Positions 33,645 to 42,254 of a stretch of 64,000 nucleotides of DNA are shown here, piece after piece (position 1 is the stretch's first letter; each line of letters begins with the position of its first letter). Source of the DNA: Collinsella tanakaei (lineage in GTDB: Bacteria; Actinomycetota; Coriobacteriia; Coriobacteriales; Coriobacteriaceae); assembly GCF_030373545.1 (NCBI RefSeq), contig NZ_JAUDCO010000003.1:1-64000 (forward strand), given 5' to 3'. Both the position numbers and the translations under genes were made by a program. The notes below the pieces were generated by a model. The model was not told where the DNA came from. It saw only the letters and a program-made list of their open reading frames with translations, and ran no database searches.

Positions 33645-35132
33645 TCACGCGCTCGAATCGCCCTGCTGCTCCTCGCCCTCGCCGCCATCGCCCTCATCGC
33701 CCAGCCCCGGCAGGAAGGTCTCCACCAGGCTGGACGCCGCGTCCGAGACGCGGTCGATCGTCGCGACGCGGGCGAGCGCCTTCAGGACGTCCATGACAAA
33801 CGCGCGCTGCTCGGGCGCAAGCGCTTCGGCCGCATCGCGGATAGCAGGCAGGCTGGTGCGCCAGGTCTCGCGGATGTCGGCGAAGCGCATCGCACCGGGA
33901 ACGCTCAGAACGTCGAAGAGCGTGTCGATGAACGACGCGCGTTCCTCTGCCGTAAAGCGGTCCATCCAGTCCGAGATCGTCGCTGCGAAGTACCGCGAGC
34001 TCGCCGAGAGCCCGTCGGCGACGCGAAACGCGCACCCGTCGACCTCCCACAGAAACGGATTGTGCTGCAAAACGGAGATGCCGTCGCTCTCCACGACCGT
34101 GAAGTCGCGCTCGGTGTCCATGATGAGGCCGATGATGGAGGACTTGGGCACGACCTTCTCCACGCGCTCGCGCACGCGCCGGTAGCCCTCGCTCGCCAGG
34201 AACTCCTCGTTGAACCCGGGGCCGTCATGCGAGTACACGCGCACGATGCGCTCCTGGATGCTCGCATCGACGCAGGACGCGGCGTAGACCGCCAGGTTGC
34301 CGCCCTTGGAGTGGCCGCCCAGGTAGAGCGGCCCTTCCGCCGCCGACGCGACGCGCTCCAGGTACGCCCGGGCCTCGCGCTGCGAGGGAACCGGACAGCG
34401 TGAGGCCATGTTGAAGTCCTCATGCCATCCCACAAGGGTGGAATCCGTTCCGCGGAAGGCGATAAACGCCCCGCCTCCCGGCAGCAGAAACGTCATCGCC
34501 GCGAACTGCTCGGCGGAATCGAGGTCGGTACGAAACGCGAACAGGCACAGCCGCGCATCGCGGAAGCGTGGGTTGGAGCACACGGCGTACAGCAGGTCCC
34601 GACTGCCCTCGGGATCCCAGTTCGTGCCGAACATGGTGTCGAAATCCTCCGCACGCATCAACTCGTGCAGCGCGATGCCCCCGCGCGTATGCGAGAGGCG
34701 CAAAGCGGAGTTCAGGCGATAGTACGACATCCACGAGAAGACAAGGCTGTCGAGCGTGCAAAACGGGCGATCTGCAAAGGTGTCGTGCACGGTCTGGGCA
34801 TAGGTGAGAAAGTTCCCCGGCTTGCCCGCGCGGGCCTGCGCCTGCGATGCCTCGGCATCGTGAGCCTCATCGGCAACGGACGCCGCCACGGGATCGGAGG
34901 TGTCGCTCAGCATCGGCAGGCGGTTCGACACCCGGTCGGGAAGGATCGAGGTGAGCGCGGCGACGATCCTTGACGGAGCGGAAGGCGCGGGCTCGGCGGA
35001 ATCGGCGGGTTCGCACGCGCCTGCGGGCTCGTCAGGCTTATCTGGTACAGGATTGACGGACGGCTCCTCCCCATCGCCAGACATAGCGAAGTCGGCAGGC
35101 CTCTCCGCCCCATGATCCAACATATCCACCAT
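33645..35132 (-). CDS. DUF2974 (Mbeg1-like) alpha/beta-hydrolase protein
   Basis: A 495-residue protein. After an acidic, Pro/Ala-rich N-terminal region (1-90) comes a lipase-like domain (about 110-400) with the nucleophile elbow GGHSKGGN (GxSxG), preceded by FIAFRGTDST, which is typical of DUF2974. The C-terminal 90 residues are helical with an acidic Gly-rich tail. No signal peptide or membrane span. Probably a cytoplasmic serine hydrolase; the substrate is unknown. The ATG at 35132 follows AGAGGGG; the open frame upstream runs through the 31-bp repeats and is not coding. Confidence 0.8.
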   Translation of the reverse strand: MVDMLDHGAERPADFAMSGDGEEPSVNPVPDKPDEPAGACEPADSAEPAPSAPSRIVAALTSILPDRVSNRLPMLSDTSDPVAASVADEAHDAEASQAQARAGKPGNFLTYAQTVHDTFADRPFCTLDSLVFSWMSYYRLNSALRLSHTRGGIALHELMRAEDFDTMFGTNWDPEGSRDLLYAVCSNPRFRDARLCLFAFRTDLDSAEQFAAMTFLLPGGGAFIAFRGTDSTLVGWHEDFNMASRCPVPSQREARAYLERVASAAEGPLYLGGHSKGGNLAVYAASCVDASIQERIVRVYSHDGPGFNEEFLASEGYRRVRERVEKVVPKSSIIGLIMDTERDFTVVESDGISVLQHNPFLWEVDGCAFRVADGLSASSRYFAATISDWMDRFTAEERASFIDTLFDVLSVPGAMRFADIRETWRTSLPAIRDAAEALAPEQRAFVMDVLKALARVATIDRVSDAASSLVETFLPGLGDEGDGGEGEEQQGDSSA

Positions 35133-35198
35133 ACGTGCCCCTCTGCCCTCGACACCAGACACCCCTATGCTACTCCCTCCGCAAGCGCGACAAAATGG

Positions 35199-35284
35199 CG
35201 ACAAGATGGTGCCGGGAACAAACTTGTCGCCGTGAGGGCGGCGAGGGGCCGGACGACAAGATGACGCCAGGTGCACCCTTGTCG
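35199..35284. repeat. 31-bp repeat family, two copies in reverse orientation
   Basis: Units 35199-35229 and 35254-35284, each bounded by CGACAAG and CTTGTCG. The first is the reverse complement of the 23.7-kb units with two mismatches; the second is more diverged. Half-units follow at 35285-35315 (GCACCCTTGTCGCTAG and GTACAAACTTG). Located between the GH13 and DUF2974 genes. Confidence 0.88.
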
Positions 35285-35416
35285 CTAGCTGCACCCTTGT
35301 CGCTAGGTACAAACTTGCCGGGCGGGGCACAAGGGGCTGCACGGCAAGGCCGTGAAGCGCCCCTTGAAGATGCGCCTAGCATTTCGAATTTCGGTTTCGG
35401 TTTCGGTCTCGCCTAC

Positions 35417-37186
35417 TCAGCGGATAAACCACGCCGAGGTATCGCGTGGGACGGAACCGTCATCCGCCAGCGGTGCAGATGCGATCAGCAACTCGCCTGC
35501 GGGGGCAGGAACGGGCGCCGACCCGAAGTTCGTCACGCTCACCACAACACGCCCGCCGGATGCCGGGCGCTCGTAGGCGATGACGTGCTCGGGCGTGTCA
35601 CCCAACGTCGCCTCGTCGACCCAGGCGCACGAGGTGTCGCCCGTGGAGGCCAGCAGCTCGGAGCGCAGCGCAAGCACGCGGCGGTAGAACGACAGCATCG
35701 AATCGGCGTCGGCGCGCTCGGCATCGACGGCATGCGCGGCGAACCACAACGGCTGCGGCAGGTGAGGTGCGGCGGGCGCCGTCACGGCGTCCCGCCCGCC
35801 GACGACAGGAGCCGAGAACCCAAACGAGCCCGTCGCGCCATCGCCAAACGACGGGTCCCAGGCTGCCGGCTGCGGCGCATCGCCGGCGACCCACGGAAGC
35901 GGCACGCGGCACCCGTCACGGCCCTTGATGGCGTCGCCATGCGCTGTGCGGCGCGCCTGCGGATCTTCCAGGCGATCCCACGGGATGGTTGCGACCTCGA
36001 ACAGACCGAGCTCCTCACCCTGGTAGATATAGGCCGAACCGGGAAGCCCCATCTCCATGAGCAGCGCCGCCCGCGCGCGGCGGGTCCCCAGCGCGCGATC
36101 CTCCGGGTAGGTCGCGCCGTCGCGCAGCAGCCAGTCGGCCGCGAGCTGATGGTGCGTGCTGGCCTTGACCTGAGGAAGCCCGTAGCGCGTGGCGTGTCGC
36201 GGTACGTCGTGGTTCGAGAGCACCCACGTGCTCGTCGAGCCGGAGAGCTCGGCGCATGACAGGCCCTCCTCGATGGCGCGGCGGAAATCAGCGGCAAACC
36301 AGTCCGCCTTGGCGAACTCGAAGTTGAACACCTGACCCAGCTCGTCGGGCGAGGCGTAGAAGCGCTGATGGTCGGGTGTCACCCAGGCCTCGGCGACGGC
36401 GAAGCGCGGCGGCTCGTACTCGTTGAAGATGCGGCGCCACGAGCGGTAGATCTCATGCACCTCGGGGCGGTCCCACAAGGGGTTGTCCGCGTTGCCGCTC
36501 CCCTGCTTGGGCGCTTGGTCGAGCTCGTCGAGCGGACGGCTCGTCAGGTCCTTGGCCAGGGCATGCGCCACGTCCACGCGGAAGCCGTCGACGCCGCGGT
36601 CGCACCAAAAGCGCAGCGTGCGCTCGAACTCCTCGCGCACGTCGGGGTGCTGCCAGTTGAGGTCGGGCTGCTCGGCGGCAAACAGGTGCAGGTACCATTC
36701 GCCGTCCTCGACGCGCTCCCACGCCGAGCCGCCGAAGCACGACATCCAGCCGTTGGGAGGAAGCTCGCCGTGATCCCCGCGTCCGGGCCGGAAGATATAG
36801 CGTTCGCGCTCGGGCGAACCGGGACCCGCGGCGAGCGCCGCCTGGAAGAAGCGATGCTTGTTTGAGGTGTGGTTGGGCACGATGTCCACGATCACGCGGA
36901 TGCCGCGGCCGTGCGCGGCGGCGACAAGCTCGTCGAAATCGTCGAGCGTACCCAAGCGCGGGTCGACGTCGCGGTAATCGATGACGTCGTACCCGCCGTC
37001 GGCGAGCTCTGAAGGATAGAACGGCGAGAGCCAGATGGCGTCGATGCCGAGCTCGGCGAGGTAATCGATTTCGGCGGTCACCCCGCGGATATCGCCCAGA
37101 CCGTCCCCGTTGGCATCGCGGAAGCTGCGCGGATACACCTGGTACACGACAGCCTGCTTCCACCATTCGATCGCGTTGAGTGCCAT
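35417..37186 (-). CDS. GH13 alpha-glucosidase / oligo-1,6-glucosidase
   Basis: A 589-residue cytoplasmic glycoside hydrolase. Conserved GH13 regions: DIVPNHTS (101-108), GFRVDVAHAL (201-210; nucleophile D205), VAEAW (264-268; acid/base E266), LSNHDVPRH (323-331; D327). The loop PNGWMSCFGGSAWE is usual in alpha-glucosidases acting on maltose-, isomaltose- or sucrose-type substrates. No signal peptide. GAGGGAGG precedes the ATG. A strong palindrome (37223-37262) lies 37 bases upstream, suggesting control by a LacI-type or similar regulator. Linkage preference cannot be settled from these motifs. Confidence 0.92.
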   Translation of the reverse strand: MALNAIEWWKQAVVYQVYPRSFRDANGDGLGDIRGVTAEIDYLAELGIDAIWLSPFYPSELADGGYDVIDYRDVDPRLGTLDDFDELVAAAHGRGIRVIVDIVPNHTSNKHRFFQAALAAGPGSPERERYIFRPGRGDHGELPPNGWMSCFGGSAWERVEDGEWYLHLFAAEQPDLNWQHPDVREEFERTLRFWCDRGVDGFRVDVAHALAKDLTSRPLDELDQAPKQGSGNADNPLWDRPEVHEIYRSWRRIFNEYEPPRFAVAEAWVTPDHQRFYASPDELGQVFNFEFAKADWFAADFRRAIEEGLSCAELSGSTSTWVLSNHDVPRHATRYGLPQVKASTHHQLAADWLLRDGATYPEDRALGTRRARAALLMEMGLPGSAYIYQGEELGLFEVATIPWDRLEDPQARRTAHGDAIKGRDGCRVPLPWVAGDAPQPAAWDPSFGDGATGSFGFSAPVVGGRDAVTAPAAPHLPQPLWFAAHAVDAERADADSMLSFYRRVLALRSELLASTGDTSCAWVDEATLGDTPEHVIAYERPASGGRVVVSVTNFGSAPVPAPAGELLIASAPLADDGSVPRDTSAWFIR

Positions 37187-37222
37187 GGCTACCTCCCTCT
37201 CGCGTCGGTCATCGGGGCCATT

Positions 37223-37262
37223 CTATCGCGCCATGCTTGTACGAACAAGAATGGCGCGATAG
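37223..37262. promoter_or_regulatory. long palindrome upstream of the alpha-glucosidase gene
   Basis: CTATCGCGCCAT (37223-37234) pairs with ATGGCGCGATAG (37251-37262). Inside, after a G/A mismatch, CTTGT-ACGA-ACAAG gives a second palindrome. The inner part looks like a dimeric repressor site (CTTGT-N4-ACAAG). No T-run follows, so an operator or 5'-UTR hairpin is more likely than a terminator. Confidence 0.55.
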
Positions 37263-37303
37263 CAAAATGCGACCGGTTTTTGCGCGGGATATGACAGGGT
37301 GCG

Positions 37304-37433
37304 AGGGGTGGTTGCCGGTCGGGAGGAAGGCGGTCGGTCGGAAGTGGGTCGAGGACCGGTTGGTTGTCATTTGGTCGGAAGCCGGTTGGTTGCCAATCGG
37401 TCAGCCACCGGGAGGTCGCCGGTCGGTCGGGAG
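37304..37433. repeat. degenerate tandem array, 26-bp period, five units
   Basis: Units start at 37304, 37330, 37356, 37382 and 37408, each exactly 26 bases and G/T-rich with recurring CCGGTTGGTTG and GGTCGG blocks; one unit holds CCAATCGG. Units differ at many positions. No ORF sense (26 is not a multiple of 3). Similar 26-bp periods occur at 53597 and 55677. Confidence 0.8.
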
Positions 37434-37513
37434 CCAGTCGATAACCGCTTCTCCAGCAGCCGGCGCACACCGTCACACAGGCCGATGGGCGCCGACGCAG
37501 CCAGCACATTCAG

Positions 37514-38461
37514 CTAGCGCAGCTGCGCGCGGTCGATGACCTCGGACAGCGCCGCAGCGGAGCGGTGCAGCTCACCAAGCTCCTCATCGTCAAGGGAGAT
37601 GGGCACGCGGCACTCGATGCCGCCGCGGCCGATGATCGTGGGCATGGAGATGGCGATGTCGGAAAGGCCGTACTCCCCCACCATGAGACTCGAGACGGGC
37701 AGGATGCACTTCTCGTCACCCATAATCGCCCGGCACAGGCGCTGGACCGACATCGCGATGCCGTAATACGTCGCGTGCTTGCGAGCGATGATCTCGTAGG
37801 CGGCATGGCGGACCTCGTCGGCGATACGCGCCTCGGTCGCCTCGTGGTCGAAGTGGCCGCGCATCTCGCAGAAGTCCTTGAGCGGTACGCCGGCAACGTC
37901 GGCGCTCGACCACACGGCAAGCTCGGAGTCGCCGTGCTCACCGATGATGTACGCCTCGACATCGCGTGGATCAACGCCCAGATGATCGCCGAGTGCCTCC
38001 TGCAGGCGGGCGGTGTCGAGCACAGTGCCCGAACCGATCACGCGGCTCTCGGGCAGGCCGGACATCTTGATGGCGGCATAGGTGAGCACGTCGACCGGGT
38101 TGGAGACGACAAGTAGGATGCCCTCGAAGCCAACCTCCCGAATGCGCGGGATGATGCTGCGGTAGATGGCGACGTTCTTGTTCACCAGATCCAGACGCGT
38201 CTCGCCGGGTTTCTGCGCAGCGCCCGCCGTCACCACGATGATCGCCGCATCGGCGGCATCCTCGTAGTCGCCGGCGTAGATGCGCATGGGATGCGCGAAC
38301 GGCGCCCCGTGGCTGATGTCGAGCGCCTCGCCCTCGGCGCGGGCGCGGTCCACGTCGATAAGGACCATCTCGGAAAACAGCCCGCTTTGCATGAGGGCAA
38401 ACGCCGACGACGAGCCGACGAACCCGCATCCGACGACGGCGACTTTTCTATCGTTGACCAT
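37514..38461 (-). CDS. ldh: L-lactate dehydrogenase
   Basis: Reduces pyruvate to L-lactate with NADH. A 315-residue protein with GCGFVGSS (11-18), substrate-loop Arg region around GETRLD (86-91), SNPVD (120-124), DTARL (149-153) and catalytic His in GEHGDSE (H176). Malate dehydrogenase is less likely from the loop sequence QKPGETR. GGGGG precedes the ATG. A fermentation gene that regenerates NAD. Confidence 0.94.
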   Translation of the reverse strand: MVNDRKVAVVGCGFVGSSSAFALMQSGLFSEMVLIDVDRARAEGEALDISHGAPFAHPMRIYAGDYEDAADAAIIVVTAGAAQKPGETRLDLVNKNVAIYRSIIPRIREVGFEGILLVVSNPVDVLTYAAIKMSGLPESRVIGSGTVLDTARLQEALGDHLGVDPRDVEAYIIGEHGDSELAVWSSADVAGVPLKDFCEMRGHFDHEATEARIADEVRHAAYEIIARKHATYYGIAMSVQRLCRAIMGDEKCILPVSSLMVGEYGLSDIAISMPTIIGRGGIECRVPISLDDEELGELHRSAAALSEVIDRAQLR

Positions 38462-38581
38462 GGTAGTCCCCCTGATTCAATCGGGATTGGTATCGGTACC
38501 ACGGTGTCAAATATATCCGGATTGCTCCGCCCTAAACGCGTCGCCGCTAATTCCTACCATTCTTATAACATTTACATATGA

Positions 38582-38738
38582 GGGGTTGGTTGGGGACGTG
38601 TTCCCGCCAACCCATCTTGCGGTGACGTCGGGTTGACTGAAGGAGCGCCGAGCGAAAATAGGTTGGAGGGAACACGCCCCCAGCGAACCCATCTGAAAGC
38701 GAAAATGGGTTGGAAGGAACACGTCCCCAACCAACCCA
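38582..38738. repeat. 33-bp repeat family, three copies
   Basis: Units 38582-38614 (reverse orientation), 38659-38691 and 38706-38738 (forward). The forward units contain GAACACG(T/C)CCCC and end AACCCA. The middle one is the most diverged. They sit between ldh and the aminotransferase gene, the last one eight bases from the latter's stop. Confidence 0.9.
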
Positions 38739-38746
38739 TCCAGATA

Positions 38747-39907
38747 CTAGATGCCGGCGGCCTCGATTGCGGCGACAGCGGCCTGAAGGCCCTCGGGCGG
38801 CAGCACGAGGGCCATACGCACGTAGCCCTCGCCGTGCGGACCGAAGCTCGCGCCGGGCGTGACGATCACGCCTGCGCGGTCCATAAGCTCCTCGCAAAAC
38901 GCCATGGAGTCCGTGCGCCCGCCGGGCAGCTTGGCCCACACGAACATCGTGCCGTGCGCGTTGGGACGCTCCCAGCCGATGCGCTCCAGCCCGTCGCACA
39001 GCGCATCACGGCGCGCCTGGTACTTGAGCCGCTGAGCCTCGACCTCATCGAGCGGGCCGGTGAGCGCGGCGATCGCGGCGCGCTGGATCGGGAAGAACAT
39101 GCCGAAATCGATCTGGCCGCGCAGCTTGGCGAATGCAGCCACGACATCCGGACGGCCGACGATGAAGCCGATGCGCGCGCCGGTCACGTTGAAGGACTTG
39201 GACAGCGAGAAGAACTCGACGCCCACCTCGAGCGCGCCGGGATAGCTCAGGAAGCTGCCGCCGTGCGGGCCGTCGTAGACGATGTCGGAATAGGCATTGT
39301 CATGGACGATCAGCAGGTCGTGCTCGCGCGCGAAGGCGATGATCTCCTCGTAGAGCTCCGGCGTCCCCACGCTTCCCACGGGGTTGGCGGGCAGCGACAC
39401 GATCATGTACTTGGCGCGATCGGCCACCGCAGGGTCGATACCGGCCACATAGGGCAGAAAATCGTGCTCCGCATTGAGCGGGTAGTAGGCAAGCTCGCCG
39501 CCGGCGATCTTCACGCCCGCCTCGAACACCGGATAGCACGGATCGGGCACGAGCACCGTATCGCCCGGATCGAGCAGCGCCAGACCCAGATGGCCCACGC
39601 CCTCCTGCGTGCCGTTGCAGCTGGCCACCATGTCGGGCGTGATGCCCTCAACCCCGAAGCGACGCGCGTAGTAGTCGCAGACCGCCTGCTTGAGCTCGGG
39701 CAGATCGCCCAAGCTGTACTTCCACTCCGTGGGCTCGGCGGCAGCCGTGCGCAGCGCCTCGACCACATGGTCGTACGGAGCGAAGTCGGGCGTGCCGACC
39801 GAAAGGTTATAGATGGTGCGGCCTTCGGCCTCGAGCTTCAGGCGGCGCTGGTTGAGGGCGGCGAACACCTCGTCGCCAAACAGATCGAGACGCTTTGAGA
39901 ACTGCAT
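38747..39907 (-). CDS. PLP aminotransferase class I, candidate N-acetyl-LL-diaminopimelate aminotransferase
   Basis: A 386-residue fold-type I aminotransferase: LSVGTPDFAP (35-44), CNGTQEG (97-103), HDNAYSD (202-208) and PLP lysine K237 in SLSKSFNVTG. The ATG at 39907 is chosen because GGAGGAGAT lies just upstream. It resembles PatA/DapL-type enzymes. The window encodes DapA, DapB, DapH, a probable deacetylase and LysA, so an aminotransferase for the acetylated intermediate is expected and this is a candidate. It is 10 kb away and not under the riboswitch, so alanine or aromatic aminotransferase roles remain possible. Confidence 0.85.
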   Translation of the reverse strand: MQFSKRLDLFGDEVFAALNQRRLKLEAEGRTIYNLSVGTPDFAPYDHVVEALRTAAAEPTEWKYSLGDLPELKQAVCDYYARRFGVEGITPDMVASCNGTQEGVGHLGLALLDPGDTVLVPDPCYPVFEAGVKIAGGELAYYPLNAEHDFLPYVAGIDPAVADRAKYMIVSLPANPVGSVGTPELYEEIIAFAREHDLLIVHDNAYSDIVYDGPHGGSFLSYPGALEVGVEFFSLSKSFNVTGARIGFIVGRPDVVAAFAKLRGQIDFGMFFPIQRAAIAALTGPLDEVEAQRLKYQARRDALCDGLERIGWERPNAHGTMFVWAKLPGGRTDSMAFCEELMDRAGVIVTPGASFGPHGEGYVRMALVLPPEGLQAAVAAIEAAGI

Positions 39908-40021
39908 GGATGCATCTCCTCCACTCACAGGGTTTCATCCGGATCATCAAGGGCGCGCGATGCCGCAGCGCAATGCGACCCGCACGCGACTACGGGCATG
40001 ACAACATGATACGTCTCCGTA

Positions 40022-42064
40022 TCAGGACGCAGGCTCCAGCTCGTCGATCTCAGCGAGCCACAGGCGGGCGCTCGCGTCGGAGGGCATGCGCCAGTCGCCG
40101 CGCGGGCTGAGCGTGACCGAGCCCACCTTGGGGCCGTCCGGCAGGCAGCTGCGCTTGAACTGCTGGGCAAAGAAGCGCCGGTAGAACACGCGCAGCCAAC
40201 TCCAGACGGTGCGCTCGTCGTAGGCGCCGGCAAACGAGCGGCACGCCATGCGGTAGATCTTGCCCGGAGCGAACCCGAAGCGCAGCAGGTGATACAGGAA
40301 GAAGTCGTGCAGCTCGTAAGGCCCCACGAGGTCCTCCGTCTTCTGCGCGATCTGGCCGTCGCCGGTCGGCGGAAGCAGCTCGGGCGAGACGGGCGTATCC
40401 AGGATGTCGAGCAGGGTCTCCTCGATTTTGCCGCCATACAGACCAGCCGCATAGCGGACGAGGTGCCGCACGAGCGTCTTGGGGACGCTCGCGTTCACGG
40501 CGTACATGCTCATGTGGTCGCCGTTGTAGGTAGCCCAGCCGAGCGCGAGCTCGGACAGGTCGCCCGTGCCGATCACGAAACCGCCGAGCTCGTTGGCAAG
40601 GTCCATGAGAATCTGCGTGCGCTCGCGGGCCTGGCTGTTCTCGTAGGTGACGTCGGTGACGGCAGGGTCGTGTCCGATGTCGGCAAAGTGCTGTTCCACC
40701 GCCGCATGGATCGAGATCTCACGGAAATCCACGCCAAGGGCGTGCGCGAGCGTCTCGGCGTTGCCCTTGGTGCGCCCCGTCGTGCCGAACCCGGGCATGG
40801 AGACGGCGGTGATGCCGGTGCGCGGCATGTCCAGGGCATCAAAGGCACGGACGGTGACGAGCAGGGCGAGCGTGGAGTCGAGACCGCCGGACAGGCCGAT
40901 GACGGCGCGCTTGGTGCCGGTGTGGGCAAGACGCGTCTTCAGACCCGCGGCCTGCAGGCCGAAAATCGTCTCGCAGCGCTCGGCGAGGTCGCCGCGATCG
41001 GCGGGGACAAACGGCGTGCGGGCAAAGACCCGGTCGCACGCAAGGGCCGAGCGCATGAGCTTCGGCGCATCGGACGCCTGTCCCTGCCCGGCGACGTAGG
41101 CCTCACCCCGATAGGAGAAGTCGACGACGCTTCTGGGGCCGCAGGAAAACGCGGGCTTCTCCCACGTGGTACAACGGCGGCGCTCGGCGAGCAGGCGGTC
41201 GATGTCGACGTCGGCCACGGCCATATCACAGGTGAACAGGTCGGTACGCGCAACCAGGCTGCCGTTTTCGGCGATGAGGTTCTCGCCGGCGAAGACCAGG
41301 TCGGTCGTGGACTCCCCCTCGCCCGCGTCGGCGTACGCATAGGCGCAATACAGGCGCGCCGACTGCCCGCGCACCAGGTCGCGGCGGTACTCCGCCTTGC
41401 CGATGACCTCATCGGAGGCGGATGCGTTGAGGATGACGGTCGCGCCGCCGCTCACCGCCATGTCGATCGAAGGCGGCGCGGGCACCCACAGGTCCTCGCA
41501 GGCCTCGACGCCGATCACCACGTACTCAAGACCGGCATCGACGCAGCGGTAGACGGTGCCCCATCCTATGGACACGGACTCCTGGCCCGCATAGCGAATG
41601 GGCCGCATGGGATTGATGGGGGCGGGAGCAAACCAGCGGCGCTCGTAGAACTCGCTGTAGGTGGGCAGGTTGCGCTTGACGGTGAGGCCCAGCAGGCGCC
41701 CTGCGCAGCACACGGCGACGCAGTTGTACAGCGCCTCGTCGCAGGCGACGGGGACGCCGAGGGTAAACAGGATCGGCAGGTCGCGCGTCTCGTCGAGCAG
41801 CCGCGCCACGGCGCGCTCGCAAGCGCGCAGCAACGCGCGATCCAAGAACAGGTCCGCGCAGGTATATCCGGTCAGGTTGAGCTCGGGCAGCACGAGCGCG
41901 CCGACTCCGCGCGCCGCGGCGTCACGGATGCAGGCGAGCGCCGCATCGGCGTTGGCGTCAACGTCGGCGACCCGGATATGCGGGGTGGCCGCCGCAACGC
42001 GGAAAAACCCGTCGCCACAAGATCCCGACGCCCTCTGTGCGCCCGTAACATACAGCTCGTCCAT
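40022..42064 (-). CDS. nadE: glutamine-dependent NAD+ synthetase
   Basis: The last step of NAD synthesis: amidation of deamido-NAD. A 680-residue two-domain enzyme: N-terminal nitrilase-type glutaminase (about 20-300; LPELNLTGY with the catalytic Glu, VKRNLPTY with the Lys, GVEACEDLW with the Cys), then a C-terminal ammonia-dependent NAD synthase (about 370-650) with the ATP motif GLSGGLDST. The length fits the Gln-dependent class. GAAGGAG precedes the ATG. Stands alone. Confidence 0.95.
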   Translation of the reverse strand: MDELYVTGAQRASGSCGDGFFRVAAATPHIRVADVDANADAALACIRDAAARGVGALVLPELNLTGYTCADLFLDRALLRACERAVARLLDETRDLPILFTLGVPVACDEALYNCVAVCCAGRLLGLTVKRNLPTYSEFYERRWFAPAPINPMRPIRYAGQESVSIGWGTVYRCVDAGLEYVVIGVEACEDLWVPAPPSIDMAVSGGATVILNASASDEVIGKAEYRRDLVRGQSARLYCAYAYADAGEGESTTDLVFAGENLIAENGSLVARTDLFTCDMAVADVDIDRLLAERRRCTTWEKPAFSCGPRSVVDFSYRGEAYVAGQGQASDAPKLMRSALACDRVFARTPFVPADRGDLAERCETIFGLQAAGLKTRLAHTGTKRAVIGLSGGLDSTLALLVTVRAFDALDMPRTGITAVSMPGFGTTGRTKGNAETLAHALGVDFREISIHAAVEQHFADIGHDPAVTDVTYENSQARERTQILMDLANELGGFVIGTGDLSELALGWATYNGDHMSMYAVNASVPKTLVRHLVRYAAGLYGGKIEETLLDILDTPVSPELLPPTGDGQIAQKTEDLVGPYELHDFFLYHLLRFGFAPGKIYRMACRSFAGAYDERTVWSWLRVFYRRFFAQQFKRSCLPDGPKVGSVTLSPRGDWRMPSDASARLWLAEIDELEPAS

Positions 42065-42254
42065 GCCCGCTCCTTCGCAGTCGTGTTGCTCCCGCTATTG
42101 TAGCGTTGTCGAGCACCCGACGGCACCCGCGAGCTCACGGACGGACAGATGAGACCCATTGACCAAGAAGGCGCGGCGACCCTATCCCCTTGCGCGGTGT
42201 TCCCGACGCCGTCCCCCGCGCGTCACCGCCGCCCGTTCGGCGTTCGGACGCGCG

